Shown here: piece by piece, positions 26,528 through 37,910 of the stretch
How the letters are laid out: the number at the start of each line of letters is the position of its first letter
Position numbering within the stretch: position 1 is the stretch's first letter
Source of the DNA: Chromatiales bacterium
Lineage (GTDB): Bacteria; Pseudomonadota; Gammaproteobacteria; Chromatiales; Chromatiaceae
Direction: 5' to 3'
Length of the DNA: 54,425 bases
Assembly: GCA_028280505.1 (NCBI GenBank)
Contig: JANQLO010000004.1
Coordinates: 1-54,425, forward strand
Notes under the pieces: generated by a model
What the model saw: only the letters and a program-made list of their open reading frames with translations
Databases searched by the model: none
What the model was told of the DNA's origin: nothing
Translations under genes and position numbers: made by a program

Positions 26528-28936
26528 TCAGAAGAGTTCCTCGGTTGGCGGGGGCGTGGCGGCCGGAGCGGCGTATCCTTTGCCGTTATCCACCGCGCTG
26601 AGATTCTGTTCGCCAGGCGCGTTTTCGGCGCGGAACAGTTCGAAGAAGGCGCCTTCAGTGGTCGTTGTCGCGCGTGCGCCGGTGCTTGGGTCGACACGTA
26701 CGGTGACGATGTCGGGCGGCATCTCCGGTTCGTTGTCAGGCAGATCGGCGAGCGCCACCCGCATAAAATCGATCCAGGCGGGTAGTGCGGCCTTGCCGCC
26801 GACCTCGCCGCGTCCGAGTTTGCCGTTGTCGTCGAAGCCGACCCAGGCGTTAGCAACCAGATGTTCGTTGAAGCCGTTGAACCAGGCATCGCGCTGATCG
26901 TTGGTCGTGCCCGTCTTGCCGGCGATATCTTTGCGCCCTAAAGCGCGCGCTTTGGTTGCGGTGCCTTGGCGTATGACGTCCTGCATCATCGAATACATCA
27001 GGTAGCGATTACGGGCGTCGATCGCTCGTGGAGCGAGCGGCCTGCCGTCTGCATCCTGCTCGGCGGTGGGGTCGCAGTCCGTACAAACGATATTGGGCGC
27101 GGCCTCGAAAACGACGTCGCCGCCGTCAACTTCGATCCGTTCGATGAAGTAAGGATCGACTTGGAAGCCGCCATTGGCGAGCACGGCATAAGCAGTGGCC
27201 ATTTGTAACGGTGTTACGTTTGCACTGCCCAGAGCGAGTGACAGATTATGCGGTAGCTGATCGGGACTGAAACCGAATTTGGCGATATGGCTCAGCGCGT
27301 TTTCGACACCCATACTCCGCAGCAGGCGAATCGATACCAGGTTGCGCGATTTGGTCAGCGCATAGCGCAGGCGGGTCGGCCCGAAAAACTTACCGGAGTA
27401 GTTTTCCGGTCGCCAAGCGCTTTCAAGGCTGACGTCTTCGAAAACCACGGGAGCGTCGTTGATTAGGCTGGCGGGGGTGAAACCGTTCTCCAATGCCGCC
27501 GAATAGATGAATGCCTTGAAGCCTGAGCCCGGTTGTCGGCTGGCCTGGGTTACCCGGTTGAATTTGCTGTAATAGAAGTCGTAGCCGCCGACCAAGGCCC
27601 GGACGGCGCCGTCACGCGGCACAAGTGCGACCAAAGCACCCGCGGCGCGAGGGATTTGCGCCAAGCGCCAATGCGGTTCTCCGTCTTTTGGCGTGACTTG
27701 CCTGACACGGATGACGTCGCCTACTTCCAGAACATGAGTTGCCTTGCGAGGCTTGGGGCCCCGGCGGTCGGGGTTAACATAGGGTCGCGCCCAATTCATA
27801 TGCTCCCATTCGATGCGGCCCGTCTCGTTCCCACCGAGGTAGATCGTGACCGCTTGGTCTTCCACTTCCGTGACGACGGCCGGACGCAGCTCACCGACCA
27901 ATGGGCGGTCGGCAAGCGCCGCATCGAGTGCATCCGAGTCTTCGGGCAAAATCTCGAGATGATCCTCGGCGCCGTAATAGCCATGCCGTTCGCTGTACGC
28001 GTCGAGTGCGTCTCGTACCGCGCGATTGGCTGCCGTCTGGTCGCGCCCATCGATCGTTGTATAAACCGAATAGCCACCGGTGTAGGCTTCCTGGTCGTAG
28101 CGTTCGACCATCTCGGCGCGCACCATTTCGGCGATATAGGGTGCTTCCACTTCGATATCGGGCGCATAGCGACTTGCGCTGACAGATTCGGCCGCAGCTG
28201 TATCGTGTTCGGTTTGCGTGATGTACCCGAGTTCCAGCATGCGCCCCAGGACGTAGTTGCGGCGCTCGATTGCGCGTGGCGGATTGGCGAGCGGGTTGAA
28301 GCTGGAGGGCGCTTTGGGCAAGCCGGCGATCATCGCGGTTTGGGCGAGACTGAGTTCGGTCACATCCTTGCCGTAGTAAACTCGTGCCGCTGCGCCCACC
28401 CCGTAGGAACGATGACCGAGATAGATCTTGTTGAGGTAGAGCTCGAGGATTTCCTGTTTGCTCAAGTCTTTCTCGATCCGCAATGCAAGGAAGATCTCGC
28501 TGAGTTTGCGTGTGTAGGTCTTTTTACGGGTCAAATAGAAGTTCCGTGCGACCTGCATGGTGATGGTGCTGCCGCCCTGCTTCTTTTTGCCGGTCAACGC
28601 GAGCTGCAGGCCGGCACGCAGCAGTCCGCGATAGTCCACCCCGGGGTGGGTGAAAAAGTTGGCATCTTCAGCGGATAGGAAGGCCTGAACCATGCGTTCC
28701 GGAAATTGATCGTAGCGGAGCGGATTACGTCGTTTTTCGCCGAATTCGGCGATTAGCTTGCCGTCGCGGCTGAAAACCTTGAGCGGAACCTGAAGGCGTA
28801 CTTCCCGGAGGTTGTCGATATCGGGTAACTCGGGTTCCAGATAATAATAGGCGCCTGCAAGTGCCAAGGCGGCCGCAAAGGTGCCCGCGATAGCCGTAAA
28901 CAGCCCGAATTTAAGGAGTTTATAGAACCACTTCAT
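26528..28936 (-). CDS. mrcA: Penicillin-binding protein 1A (bifunctional)
   Basis: This inner-membrane class A PBP of about 802 residues polymerises and cross-links peptidoglycan. After one N-terminal membrane span, the glycosyltransferase domain carries AFLSAEDANFFTHPGVD (catalytic Glu near residue 90), GGSTITMQVARNFYL and LYLNKIYLGHRSYGVGAAA. The transpeptidase domain has RQPGSGFK (SxxK nucleophile), KSRN (SxN) and GKTGTTND (KTG). An OB-like insert between the two domains is usual for PBP1A. ATG 28936 gives a normal N-terminus; GTG 28948 is an alternative. It is divergent from pilM, the common arrangement in gammaproteobacteria. Confidence 0.95.
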   Translation of the reverse strand: MKWFYKLLKFGLFTAIAGTFAAALALAGAYYYLEPELPDIDNLREVRLQVPLKVFSRDGKLIAEFGEKRRNPLRYDQFPERMVQAFLSAEDANFFTHPGVDYRGLLRAGLQLALTGKKKQGGSTITMQVARNFYLTRKKTYTRKLSEIFLALRIEKDLSKQEILELYLNKIYLGHRSYGVGAAARVYYGKDVTELSLAQTAMIAGLPKAPSSFNPLANPPRAIERRNYVLGRMLELGYITQTEHDTAAAESVSASRYAPDIEVEAPYIAEMVRAEMVERYDQEAYTGGYSVYTTIDGRDQTAANRAVRDALDAYSERHGYYGAEDHLEILPEDSDALDAALADRPLVGELRPAVVTEVEDQAVTIYLGGNETGRIEWEHMNWARPYVNPDRRGPKPRKATHVLEVGDVIRVRQVTPKDGEPHWRLAQIPRAAGALVALVPRDGAVRALVGGYDFYYSKFNRVTQASRQPGSGFKAFIYSAALENGFTPASLINDAPVVFEDVSLESAWRPENYSGKFFGPTRLRYALTKSRNLVSIRLLRSMGVENALSHIAKFGFSPDQLPHNLSLALGSANVTPLQMATAYAVLANGGFQVDPYFIERIEVDGGDVVFEAAPNIVCTDCDPTAEQDADGRPLAPRAIDARNRYLMYSMMQDVIRQGTATKARALGRKDIAGKTGTTNDQRDAWFNGFNEHLVANAWVGFDDNGKLGRGEVGGKAALPAWIDFMRVALADLPDNEPEMPPDIVTVRVDPSTGARATTTTEGAFFELFRAENAPGEQNLSAVDNGKGYAAPAATPPPTEELF

Positions 28937-30374
<1,438 letters not shown>

Positions 30375-30375
30375 C

Positions 30376-30939
30376 ATGGCACGTATCAATCTTCTGCCCT
30401 GGCGCGAAAAGCTTCGCAAGCAGCGGCAGCGCGATTTTGGTCTGATGACCCTCGTTGCGTTGGTCGTCACGTTGCTCGGCATGGGCTACTGGCACTGGTT
30501 CAACCAGAGCCTGATCGATCACCAGAACGATCGTAATCGTTTCCTGGAGAAAGAGATTGCCAAGGTCGACAAGGAGATCCGGGAGATTCGCGATCTCGAA
30601 CAGACGCGACAAAAGTTGATTGCGCGAATGAAGGTGATCGAAGATCTTCAGGTAAGCAGGCCGCAGATCGTGCACTTGTTTGACGAAATGGTCACGATTA
30701 TTCCCGATGGTGCTTATCTGACCAAGGCTACACAAAAAGGGCAAAATCTCGTGCTCCAGGGCCGTGCGCAGTCCAACGCCAGGGTATCGACCTATATGCG
30801 CAATATCGAGTCAAGCCCCTGGCTCGATAGGCCCAAGTTGAGAATTATCGAGAACACGGGCAAAGGCCGGGGCGCAGCCGGGAGCACTTTCCAGCTTGAC
30901 CTAAAACAGGTTGTGCCAAAGCAGGAGTCGGCTCAATGA
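30376..30939 (+). CDS. pilN: Type IV pilus inner-membrane protein PilN
   Basis: This 187-residue bitopic protein begins MARINLLPWREKLRKQRQ, the short cytoplasmic motif (INLLPWR) that inserts into PilM. One membrane span follows (FGLMTLVALVVTLLGMGYW), then a periplasmic coiled coil and a ferredoxin-like fold. ATG 30376 lies one base after the pilM stop. Its end overlaps pilO by 4 bases. Confidence 0.95.
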   Translation: MARINLLPWREKLRKQRQRDFGLMTLVALVVTLLGMGYWHWFNQSLIDHQNDRNRFLEKEIAKVDKEIREIRDLEQTRQKLIARMKVIEDLQVSRPQIVHLFDEMVTIIPDGAYLTKATQKGQNLVLQGRAQSNARVSTYMRNIESSPWLDRPKLRIIENTGKGRGAAGSTFQLDLKQVVPKQESAQ

Positions 30940-31523
30940 ATCTGCAGGAACTCAACGAACTCGATTTCAGCAACATCGGTGATTGGCCTTTCGTCGTAAA
31001 AATTATTCTGATTCTGATTCTTTGTGGCGGCGTTGGTACCGGCTGGTATTTTCTCGATATCGAAAAGCAGTACCAGTCTCTGGCGAAAGTTGAAAAAGTT
31101 GAACAGGATTTGCGTCAGGATTTCGAGATCAAACAGGCTAAGGCCGCCAATTTGGAGGCCTATCGAGCGCAGCTGGCCGAGATGGAGGAATCTTTCGGCG
31201 CGATGTTGCGGCAATTGCCCAATCGGACCGAGGTTGCAGACCTTCTTGTCGATGTGTCGCAGACTGGACTGGCCGCAGGCCTGGAGTTCGAATTGTTTCA
31301 GCCCGAGGGGGAAGTGCCAAAAGACTTCTATGCGGAGTTGCCGATCAAGATTCGCGTGCTCGGTCAGTATCATGAATTTGGCGAGTTCGTAAGCGGTCTG
31401 GCTGCATTGCCGCGAATTGTGACTATCCACAACATCAAGATAGAGCCTCGCAGGGAAGGCGCAGAACTGGTTTTGGAGGCGACTGCTCGGACGTACCGAT
31501 ATCTGGATGAGGCTGGTAGCTGA
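30936..31523 (+). CDS. pilO: Type IV pilus inner-membrane protein PilO
   Basis: This 195-residue partner of PilN has a short cytoplasmic start (LQELNELDFSNIGDWP), a membrane span near 20-42, a periplasmic coiled coil (about 45-100), and a C-terminal ferredoxin-like fold with LPIKIRVLGQYHEFGEFVSGLAALPRIV. The PilN-PilO dimer spans the periplasm toward PilP and PilQ. It overlaps pilN by 4 bases and is followed by pilP after 2 bases. Confidence 0.95.
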   Translation: MNLQELNELDFSNIGDWPFVVKIILILILCGGVGTGWYFLDIEKQYQSLAKVEKVEQDLRQDFEIKQAKAANLEAYRAQLAEMEESFGAMLRQLPNRTEVADLLVDVSQTGLAAGLEFELFQPEGEVPKDFYAELPIKIRVLGQYHEFGEFVSGLAALPRIVTIHNIKIEPRREGAELVLEATARTYRYLDEAGS

Positions 31524-31525
31524 CG

Positions 31526-32044
31526 ATGAAGATAAATACGTCTATCCCATTGATAGCAGTTTTGCTGCTGAGTGGATGCGCCGGCCAGGACATGTCTGAT
31601 CTGCGTGGTTTTGTTGATGAAGTTAAAAGCCGTCCACCGTCAGGTATCGAGCCTATTCCCGAGATCAAGCAGGTTATCGGGTTCGTTTATACCGCGAAGA
31701 ATCGACGCGGGCCTTTTACGCCGCAGGAAGACGAGACGGCGGCGACCGAAACCGTAATCGACAATGGCGTTCGTCCTGACCCGAATCGGCGTAAGGAAGA
31801 ACTTGAGAGCTTTGCACTCGATTCACTCCGGATGGTCGGTACCTTGGAGCAGGAAGAACAGACCTGGGGATTGATCAAGACATCCGACGGTACCATTCAC
31901 CGCGTTGCGCCTGGAAACTACATGGGTCAGAACGACGGCAAAATCACGCGCATCAGTGAAGAAAAGATTGAGCTTATCGAACTCGTACCCACGGGTTCCG
32001 GCTTCCTGGAAAAGGAAGCTGCCGTGGCATTGGGCGAGGAATAG
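31526..32044 (+). CDS. pilP: Type IV pilus lipoprotein PilP
   Basis: This 172-residue lipoprotein has a signal ending in the lipobox LLSGCAGQ, so Cys18 is the likely acylated residue. The C-terminal beta domain contains LESFALDSLRMVGTLEQEEQTWGLIKTSDGTIHRV and GNYMGQNDGKI, characteristic of PilP. PilP links PilN/PilO to the secretin PilQ. Confidence 0.95.
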   Translation: MKINTSIPLIAVLLLSGCAGQDMSDLRGFVDEVKSRPPSGIEPIPEIKQVIGFVYTAKNRRGPFTPQEDETAATETVIDNGVRPDPNRRKEELESFALDSLRMVGTLEQEEQTWGLIKTSDGTIHRVAPGNYMGQNDGKITRISEEKIELIELVPTGSGFLEKEAAVALGEE

Positions 32045-32055
32045 GAGAAGGCACG

Positions 32056-34167
32056 ATGGTTAATTTGGTTAGGGCACGAAAATCGGCACTGCTGGGCATA
32101 GTGCTGTTGGGGGCCTTCCTGTCCGATGCGATAGCGAATCAGCTACAAGATGTGAGTTTTTCTGCCTTGCCGGGCAATCGGGTGGAAATTGTTTTGACCA
32201 CCAGTGAGCCAGTCGGTGAGCCGACGTCTTTCACCACCGACAACCCGGCACGAATCGCCATAGACTTTACGGATACCACAAGCGCTCTGGCTCAAAAGAT
32301 TACCCCCATTGCTATCGGTATGGCGCGTAGCGTCACTGCAATCGAGGCCGGTGGTCGGACTCGTGTGGTGATCAACTTGCTTGAGCAGGTTCCACACGAG
32401 ATTCGCAGTGAGGGTAACAGGCTCATCGTCAGTGTCGGTGCAGGCAGTGGCGCCGGCAGCATGTCTGCGACTTCGGGTGGTGCGGCACCTATAGCCGTCG
32501 AGCGTAATCTACCTGCCCGACAGGGCTTGGCATTGGAAAACATTGATTTCCGGCGGGGTCCCCAAGGCGAGGGGCGAGTCGAGATTCTGCTTTCCGATCC
32601 CTCAATCGTGGTCGATATGCGTCAACAGGGCGATCGGATCGTGCTCGATTTTGTCGATACCCAGATCCCGGCGCAACTTGCCCGTACCCTCGACGTTATG
32701 GATTTTGCGACACCGGTTTCGACCATAGAAACTCGCCCGGACGGTAACAACGTACGTATGAGTATTGCTACGGAAGGTGAGTTCGAGCACTTGGCTTATC
32801 AGGCCAACGATATGTATACGGTCGAGTTTCGTGCGCTGACCAAACAGGAAAAGGAAGAGTTGCGCAGAGCTCAGCAAGTATATGAAGGCGACAGGCTTTC
32901 ATTGAACTTTCAAGACATTGAAGTGCGCGCCGTATTGCAGTTATTGGCGGATTTCACCGGGCTGAACATGGTTGTCAGTGATACGGTGTCGGGTCGCATC
33001 ACTTTGCGATTGAAGAATGTGCCCTGGGATCAGGCCATGGACATCATTCTGAAGACCAAAGGTTTGTCGATGCGTCGCAACGACAATGTGGTCCTGGTTG
33101 CGCCGACCGAGGAGATCGCTGCACGAGAGAAGCTCGAGCTTGAGTCACAGCAGCAAATTGAAGAGCTGGCTCCACTGCGTTCGGAGCTGATTCAGGTTAA
33201 CTATGCCAAGGCCTCTGATCTGGCGGCTTTGCTCAAATCATCGGAAAACAAGTTGCTTTCGGATCGCGGCAGTGTGTCGATCGACGAGCGTACAAATACG
33301 CTCCTGGTTCAGGATACGGCTGCAAAGCTGAGCGAGATCCGAGCATTGCTCAGTGATCTTGATATACCGGTTCGCCAGGTATTGATCGAATCCCGCATCG
33401 TGATTGCCAACAATGATTTTGCGCGTGATTTGGGTGTCAGGTTCGGTGCATCAAAAGCGTTTGCCACCGGCAACAGTACCGGTGGGGTCGGTGGTGGTTT
33501 GCCCGGCGATGCCGATCTCACGGGGACTGCCGGTCCGTTTTTTGTGACGGGGGATAGCACCAACGAAAGTTTGCTGGTCAACTTGCCGCAGACGCTATCG
33601 GCAGGTCGCGGTGGTGCAGTCAACTTTGTGCTGGGCAAGATAGGTTCTTACTTGCTACGTCTTGAATTGAGCGCGATGCAGCAAGAGGGTAAAGGTGAGA
33701 TCGTTTCGAGCCCTCGTGTGATCACTTCGGACCAAAATGAAGCGACGATCAAGCAAGGCGTACAGATTCCCTTTCAAGAGGCGACATCCAGCGGTGCGAC
33801 CTCCGTGTCTTTCAAGGATGCCGTTCTCGAGCTGACGGTGACGCCACACATCACACCGGATGATCGCGTCATCATGGATCTGATGGTGAAGAAAGACAAT
33901 CCGGACTTTACTCGTGCCGTGCTTGGCGTTCCGCCGGTCGATACGCGAGAGTTACAAACCTCGGTATTGGTCGATAACGGTGAAACGGTGGTACTTGGCG
34001 GTGTATTCGAGCGTACCAAGTCAAACAATACTGAAAGGGTGCCTTTCTTCGGTGACCTGCCCTATGTCGGCTTCATGTTCAAGCAAGAGCAGGTGCAGGA
34101 TGAAAACAGTGAGTTGTTGATTTTCGTAACCCCGAAGATACTCAAGGAAACCCTGACGTTGCGTTGA
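32056..34167 (+). CDS. pilQ: Type IV pilus secretin PilQ
   Basis: This 703-residue outer-membrane secretin is the pore through which the pilus leaves the cell. A signal peptide is followed by two AMIN domains (about 30-125 and 155-255), then an STN domain (LSLNFQDIEVRAVLQLLADFTGLNMVVSD), an N1-type ring domain (LIQVNYAKASDLAALLKSSEN) and the secretin barrel with VLIESRIVIANNDFARDLGVRFG and KDAVLELTVTPHITPDDRVIM. It ends ENSELLIFVTPKIL. The domain set is complete. It lies 11 bases after pilP and is the last pil gene of the group. Confidence 0.96.
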   Translation: MVNLVRARKSALLGIVLLGAFLSDAIANQLQDVSFSALPGNRVEIVLTTSEPVGEPTSFTTDNPARIAIDFTDTTSALAQKITPIAIGMARSVTAIEAGGRTRVVINLLEQVPHEIRSEGNRLIVSVGAGSGAGSMSATSGGAAPIAVERNLPARQGLALENIDFRRGPQGEGRVEILLSDPSIVVDMRQQGDRIVLDFVDTQIPAQLARTLDVMDFATPVSTIETRPDGNNVRMSIATEGEFEHLAYQANDMYTVEFRALTKQEKEELRRAQQVYEGDRLSLNFQDIEVRAVLQLLADFTGLNMVVSDTVSGRITLRLKNVPWDQAMDIILKTKGLSMRRNDNVVLVAPTEEIAAREKLELESQQQIEELAPLRSELIQVNYAKASDLAALLKSSENKLLSDRGSVSIDERTNTLLVQDTAAKLSEIRALLSDLDIPVRQVLIESRIVIANNDFARDLGVRFGASKAFATGNSTGGVGGGLPGDADLTGTAGPFFVTGDSTNESLLVNLPQTLSAGRGGAVNFVLGKIGSYLLRLELSAMQQEGKGEIVSSPRVITSDQNEATIKQGVQIPFQEATSSGATSVSFKDAVLELTVTPHITPDDRVIMDLMVKKDNPDFTRAVLGVPPVDTRELQTSVLVDNGETVVLGGVFERTKSNNTERVPFFGDLPYVGFMFKQEQVQDENSELLIFVTPKILKETLTLR

Positions 34168-34311
34168 TTCTTTATTTGGCCCTGGTTATGTCCGATCAGG
34201 GTCACGTTTCGCTTTCAACGAACGAGTTTGTCGCGCTTCTGCCCCATTTTGTTGCGTTATAGTTGATGCCGCCCCCTGGGCAGGCGTCTTTATGACTATT
34301 ACCATCCGTTC

Positions 34312-34827
34312 ATGGCAATCCCCAACAGAATTTTTTTGATCGGCCCCATGGGTGCCGGTAAGACAACGATCGGTAAGCAACTCGCTCAATCGCTGGGCAT
34401 GGCCTTCTGTGATTCGGATCAGGAGATACAGCGGCGCACAGGAGTCGATATCCCAACGATTTTCGAGTATGAGGGCGAGGCGGGTTTTCGGCAACGTGAA
34501 GAACAAGCGATCGACGAGCTCACGCAGGTCGAGCAACAGGTTTTGGCGACCGGGGGTGGTGCTGTAGTCCGGGAAAAAAACCGGCAGCATCTTTCGGCGC
34601 GTGGCATTGTGTTTTTCTTGGATTGTTCCGCAGAGCAGCAGTATGAGCGGACCTATCGCGATCGCAACCGTCCTTTGTTGCAGACGGAGGAACCGCTTGA
34701 ACGATTGCAGGAGTTGATGGCCGCCCGTGAGCCGCTGTATCGCTCGACAGCGGACTACGTCGTCAGTACCGAGGGCCGTAACGCATCGACCGTGGCTACG
34801 GAAATTCTCGATATCTTACGCCGTTGA
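34312..34827 (+). CDS. aroK: Shikimate kinase I
   Basis: This 171-residue kinase phosphorylates shikimate in aromatic amino-acid synthesis. The P-loop GPMGAGKTT begins at residue 11, followed by DSDQEIQRRTGVDIPTIFEYEGEAGFR (shikimate-binding Asp, Arg and Glu). The glycine-rich ATGGGAVVR block and the lid RDRNRPLLQ are present. It sits 144 bases after pilQ and directly before aroB, the usual gammaproteobacterial order. Confidence 0.96.
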   Translation: MAIPNRIFLIGPMGAGKTTIGKQLAQSLGMAFCDSDQEIQRRTGVDIPTIFEYEGEAGFRQREEQAIDELTQVEQQVLATGGGAVVREKNRQHLSARGIVFFLDCSAEQQYERTYRDRNRPLLQTEEPLERLQELMAAREPLYRSTADYVVSTEGRNASTVATEILDILRR

Positions 34828-34890
34828 GCCCATTTGCCTTGTTGGGGTGTAAAATCCCAACACATGCTTAACGAACGTCTATCGCTGCCC

Positions 34891-35964
34891 ATGCGCACAT
34901 TGACCGTCGACCTTGGTAGTCGCACCTACCCGATCTATATCGGTACCGGATTGATCGGTAACCCCGAGCTGTACCGTCCGCACATCCGTGGGCAGCAGGT
35001 CATGCTGGTCAGCAACGAAACGGTGGCACCGCTTTATCTGGAAGCGGTCGAATTGGCGCTGCGTGACTATCGGGTTGGACGTGTGATCCTGCCGGATGGT
35101 GAGCAGTACAAAAATCTCGACGTACTGGACCGGATATACACCGAGCTTCTTAATCGGCGTTTCGATCGCCAGTGTACCTTGATTGCGTTGGGTGGCGGGG
35201 TCGTCGGTGATATGACCGGTTATGCCGCTGCCAGTTATCAGCGGGGTGTGAACTTCATCCAGGTACCGACGACGCTGCTCTCGCAGGTCGATTCGTCGGT
35301 TGGCGGCAAGACCGGCGTCAACCACGCGCTCGGTAAAAACATGATTGGTGCTTTCCACCAGCCGCAATGCGTCATCGCCGATACGGCCACGTTGGATACA
35401 TTACCGGATCGAGAATTGTCGGCGGGTCTTGCCGAGGTGATCAAATATGGTTTGATCGACGACGCCGAGTTTTTCGATTGGTTGGAAGACAATATGACCG
35501 CACTGTGCGCCCGGGAGCCGGCTGTTTTGGCCTACGCTATCGAGCGCTCTTGTGCGGATAAAGCCGTGGTGGTTGCCGCCGACGAACTCGAGGCCGGCTG
35601 CCGTGCGTTGCTCAACCTCGGCCATACCTTCGGCCATGCGATCGAAACGGCGATGGGGTACGGCAACTGGTTGCACGGAGAAGCGGTTGGTGCCGGGATG
35701 TGTATGGCGGCAGCGCTGTCGCAGCGGTTAGGCTGGTTGTCGGCGGACGATGTTACGCGGATCGATGCCCTCGTTGCGGCTTCAGGTTTGCCCACTGCGC
35801 CGCCACCCGAGGTATCGGGTACACGTTTTTTGGAACTGATGGCGGTCGATAAGAAGGTGTTGGACGGTCGTCTGCGATTGGTTCTGCTTAAGTCCATTGG
35901 TGAGGCGGTGATCAGTGCCGACTTCGATCCCGACGCCCTAAAACAGATGCTAAATGCCGCCTGA
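34891..35964 (+). CDS. aroB: 3-dehydroquinate synthase
   Basis: This 357-residue NAD- and zinc-dependent enzyme converts DAHP to 3-dehydroquinate. It has [58 protein letters not shown], and the zinc ligand blocks [12 protein letters not shown] and [14 protein letters not shown] 34891 gives the canonical [15 protein letters not shown] start; ATG 34864 in the same frame would add nine residues. The next gene overlaps by 11 bases. Confidence 0.96.
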   Translation: MRTLTVDLGSRTYPIYIGTGLIGNPELYRPHIRGQQVMLVSNETVAPLYLEAVELALRDYRVGRVILPDGEQYKNLDVLDRIYTELLNRRFDRQCTLIALGGGVVGDMTGYAAASYQRGVNFIQVPTTLLSQVDSSVGGKTGVNHALGKNMIGAFHQPQCVIADTATLDTLPDRELSAGLAEVIKYGLIDDAEFFDWLEDNMTALCAREPAVLAYAIERSCADKAVVVAADELEAGCRALLNLGHTFGHAIETAMGYGNWLHGEAVGAGMCMAAALSQRLGWLSADDVTRIDALVAASGLPTAPPPEVSGTRFLELMAVDKKVLDGRLRLVLLKSIGEAVISADFDPDALKQMLNAA

Positions 35965-37597
35965 GACAACCGACCAGCACGTCTATTTCGATACCTTGGC
36001 GCGGGCTGAGCGCCTGCAGTTGGTACGTCATTTGGTGCGCAATGCCAATGAAGCAATTTATTTGCGCGGTCCGACGGGTGCCGGCAAGACGCGTTTCGCG
36101 CGTCGTTTGGTGGAATCGTTCGATGATGAAGTTGCCGTGGTCTGGTTGGATGGGGCAGCTGAGGACATGCCGACCGCGGTTGCCCACGAGTTGGGATTGC
36201 CGCAAGCGGCGGCTTTGCAATGGCCGACCGGCACTTTGGCCGGTGTCGGCGATCGAGATCTGATAGTCGTTGTCGATGACGCGCATCGTTTGAATCCATC
36301 GAAAGTGCAGCAGTTGCGGTCTTTGCATGGCGCGGGGGGCAAGCTTTTGTTGATTGGCCAGGGTGACGTCGGTGAAACCCTGGAAGAGCTGGCGCCCAGG
36401 TTTGTCGACCTGCCCGGCTTTAGTGCTGAGGAGAGTGCTGCCTTTTTGCGTCTTGGTGCCGGGCAATTGGCTGAGCGGGTAACGGATGAACTTGCCCTGA
36501 AAGCCTACCACGATAGTGAAGGTATGCCCGGGCCTTTACTTGACGCGTTATCGAACATGGCGCCGCCAGCACTCAACACATCTTCCGAATCCGCCCCAAA
36601 GCCCAAGCCGTCGCCGCGTCCCGCGGTTTGGCAGTGGTTTGCCGCTGCCGTAGGCGTGGCCTTGTTGGCGGCGGTCTTGGTGTTCCAGGATCGTGTCAAC
36701 GCGCTGATTGATCCATCGGCGCACGAGGTTACGGGCGGCCAAGAGGTCGTTGCGATTGAAAGGCAAGGTAGTCCGCCGGCACCTGATAGGGTTGGTTCGT
36801 CTGTTGATGAGTCGTCGCGAGCCCCGGAGATCACGCTGCCCGAGCTCGCCAACCAAATAACCGTCAACGAGGACGAGGTGACTGATGAGGCTGATAGGCC
36901 TATGCAGGAAGATGACACGGTGCCCGTATCCGGTGAACCGGACAATACCGTGAGGTCGGAGTCCTCATCGGCCGAAGATCCCCTGGATGCGGTATTGCAG
37001 GATGCCCTTTCCGCCGCACCGCTCCAGCCTCTGCCCGATGATCAAGTGGTCGCTGCCGGCGACAATGGATCTGCAACCGAACTCGAAGTGACAACAGATA
37101 CCGGTCCCGGTGGCCAGCCGGTCGAGACATCCTCCGGGCCGCAGCAGGTGGCCGAGGAGAAGGCGGATCCTGAGGAGGCCCCGGCGGAACAGCCGGAACG
37201 AGAGACCGGGCTGTCGTCAAAGCCGGATGTGCCTCCAAAGAACGTCGTCGTTACGCCCGAACCGGAATCGCAATCGCCGATACTCGAGCCCGAGCCGGCT
37301 GCCGCACCGGTCCAGGGCGATGCTTGGCTTACCAGCCGAGAGCCGGACCGCTACACCCTGCAAATGGTTGGGGGGCGGGAGCGCGCCTCGGTCAAGAAAT
37401 TTATTCGTCGCAACGGCATAAAACCGCCTTATGCGATATTTGAGCGCGACCTCAATGGTTCCCCGTGGTATTCCTTGGTTGCGGGCGACTATGCGGATCG
37501 TGACGCAGCCGTCGCGGCGCGGGCGCGATTACCTCGCCGTTTGCACAATGCGGGGGTTTGGCCCAGGACGTTTGAGTCTATATTTAATTCAAAATAA
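35954..37597 (+). CDS. damX: DamX-like AAA/SPOR-domain cell-division protein
   Basis: This 547-residue protein is in the damX position after aroB. Residues 1-200 form a cytoplasmic AAA-like ATPase domain with Walker A GPTGAGKT at 39-46 and a Walker B-like [10 protein letters not shown] single membrane span lies near 224-244. A long acidic, Pro/Glu-rich, low-complexity periplasmic linker occupies about 250-465. A C-terminal SPOR domain ([19 protein letters not shown] ... [15 protein letters not shown]) should bind denuded septal glycan. It probably acts at the division site. The gene overlaps aroB by 11 bases. Confidence 0.88.
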   Translation: MPPETTDQHVYFDTLARAERLQLVRHLVRNANEAIYLRGPTGAGKTRFARRLVESFDDEVAVVWLDGAAEDMPTAVAHELGLPQAAALQWPTGTLAGVGDRDLIVVVDDAHRLNPSKVQQLRSLHGAGGKLLLIGQGDVGETLEELAPRFVDLPGFSAEESAAFLRLGAGQLAERVTDELALKAYHDSEGMPGPLLDALSNMAPPALNTSSESAPKPKPSPRPAVWQWFAAAVGVALLAAVLVFQDRVNALIDPSAHEVTGGQEVVAIERQGSPPAPDRVGSSVDESSRAPEITLPELANQITVNEDEVTDEADRPMQEDDTVPVSGEPDNTVRSESSSAEDPLDAVLQDALSAAPLQPLPDDQVVAAGDNGSATELEVTTDTGPGGQPVETSSGPQQVAEEKADPEEAPAEQPERETGLSSKPDVPPKNVVVTPEPESQSPILEPEPAAAPVQGDAWLTSREPDRYTLQMVGGRERASVKKFIRRNGIKPPYAIFERDLNGSPWYSLVAGDYADRDAAVAARARLPRRLHNAGVWPRTFESIFNSK

Positions 37598-37910
37598 AAC
37601 AACAGGTTGCGTTTGTTTCTGTCGAGAATGACTTGTCTGTCTTGGCAAAATGGTGGTTCGAATATTCTGATTCTATTATCCTAGGCGGTCCGGTCCGTGG
37701 ACCCGAGGGTGCCCCGGTGCCTCCAGCATCTTCGTCGGGCGATCGTGGAGCGGTCCGGGCGGCGTTACAAATCGCCGCGTTCAGTAGCAGGTGTTGGTAG
37801 CGAATCTGCTGCAATTATCCTTGCCGGATTGACAAACGCCTCCGTGGCGTAGTCCGGTGTGTGTGTCGTGGCCGGACCCGTATCGGCCCAACATAGAGTA
37901 GAGGTATGCG
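37598..37910. other. damX-gltB intergenic region (313 bp)
   Basis: No gene is seen. Features visible are a TATTAT (37674-37679) in an AT-rich patch, a GC-rich middle with the palindrome GGTCCGTGGACC, a 6-bp hairpin (37759-37764 with 37773-37778), and a TTGACA at 37829-37834 without a good -10 at the right distance. It must contain the gltB promoter, but I cannot place it with confidence. Confidence 0.5.

Noticed and set aside
27533-28678. 381-codon plus-strand open frame opposite mrcA
   Set aside because: Shadow of PBP1A in the complementary frame; no conserved features.
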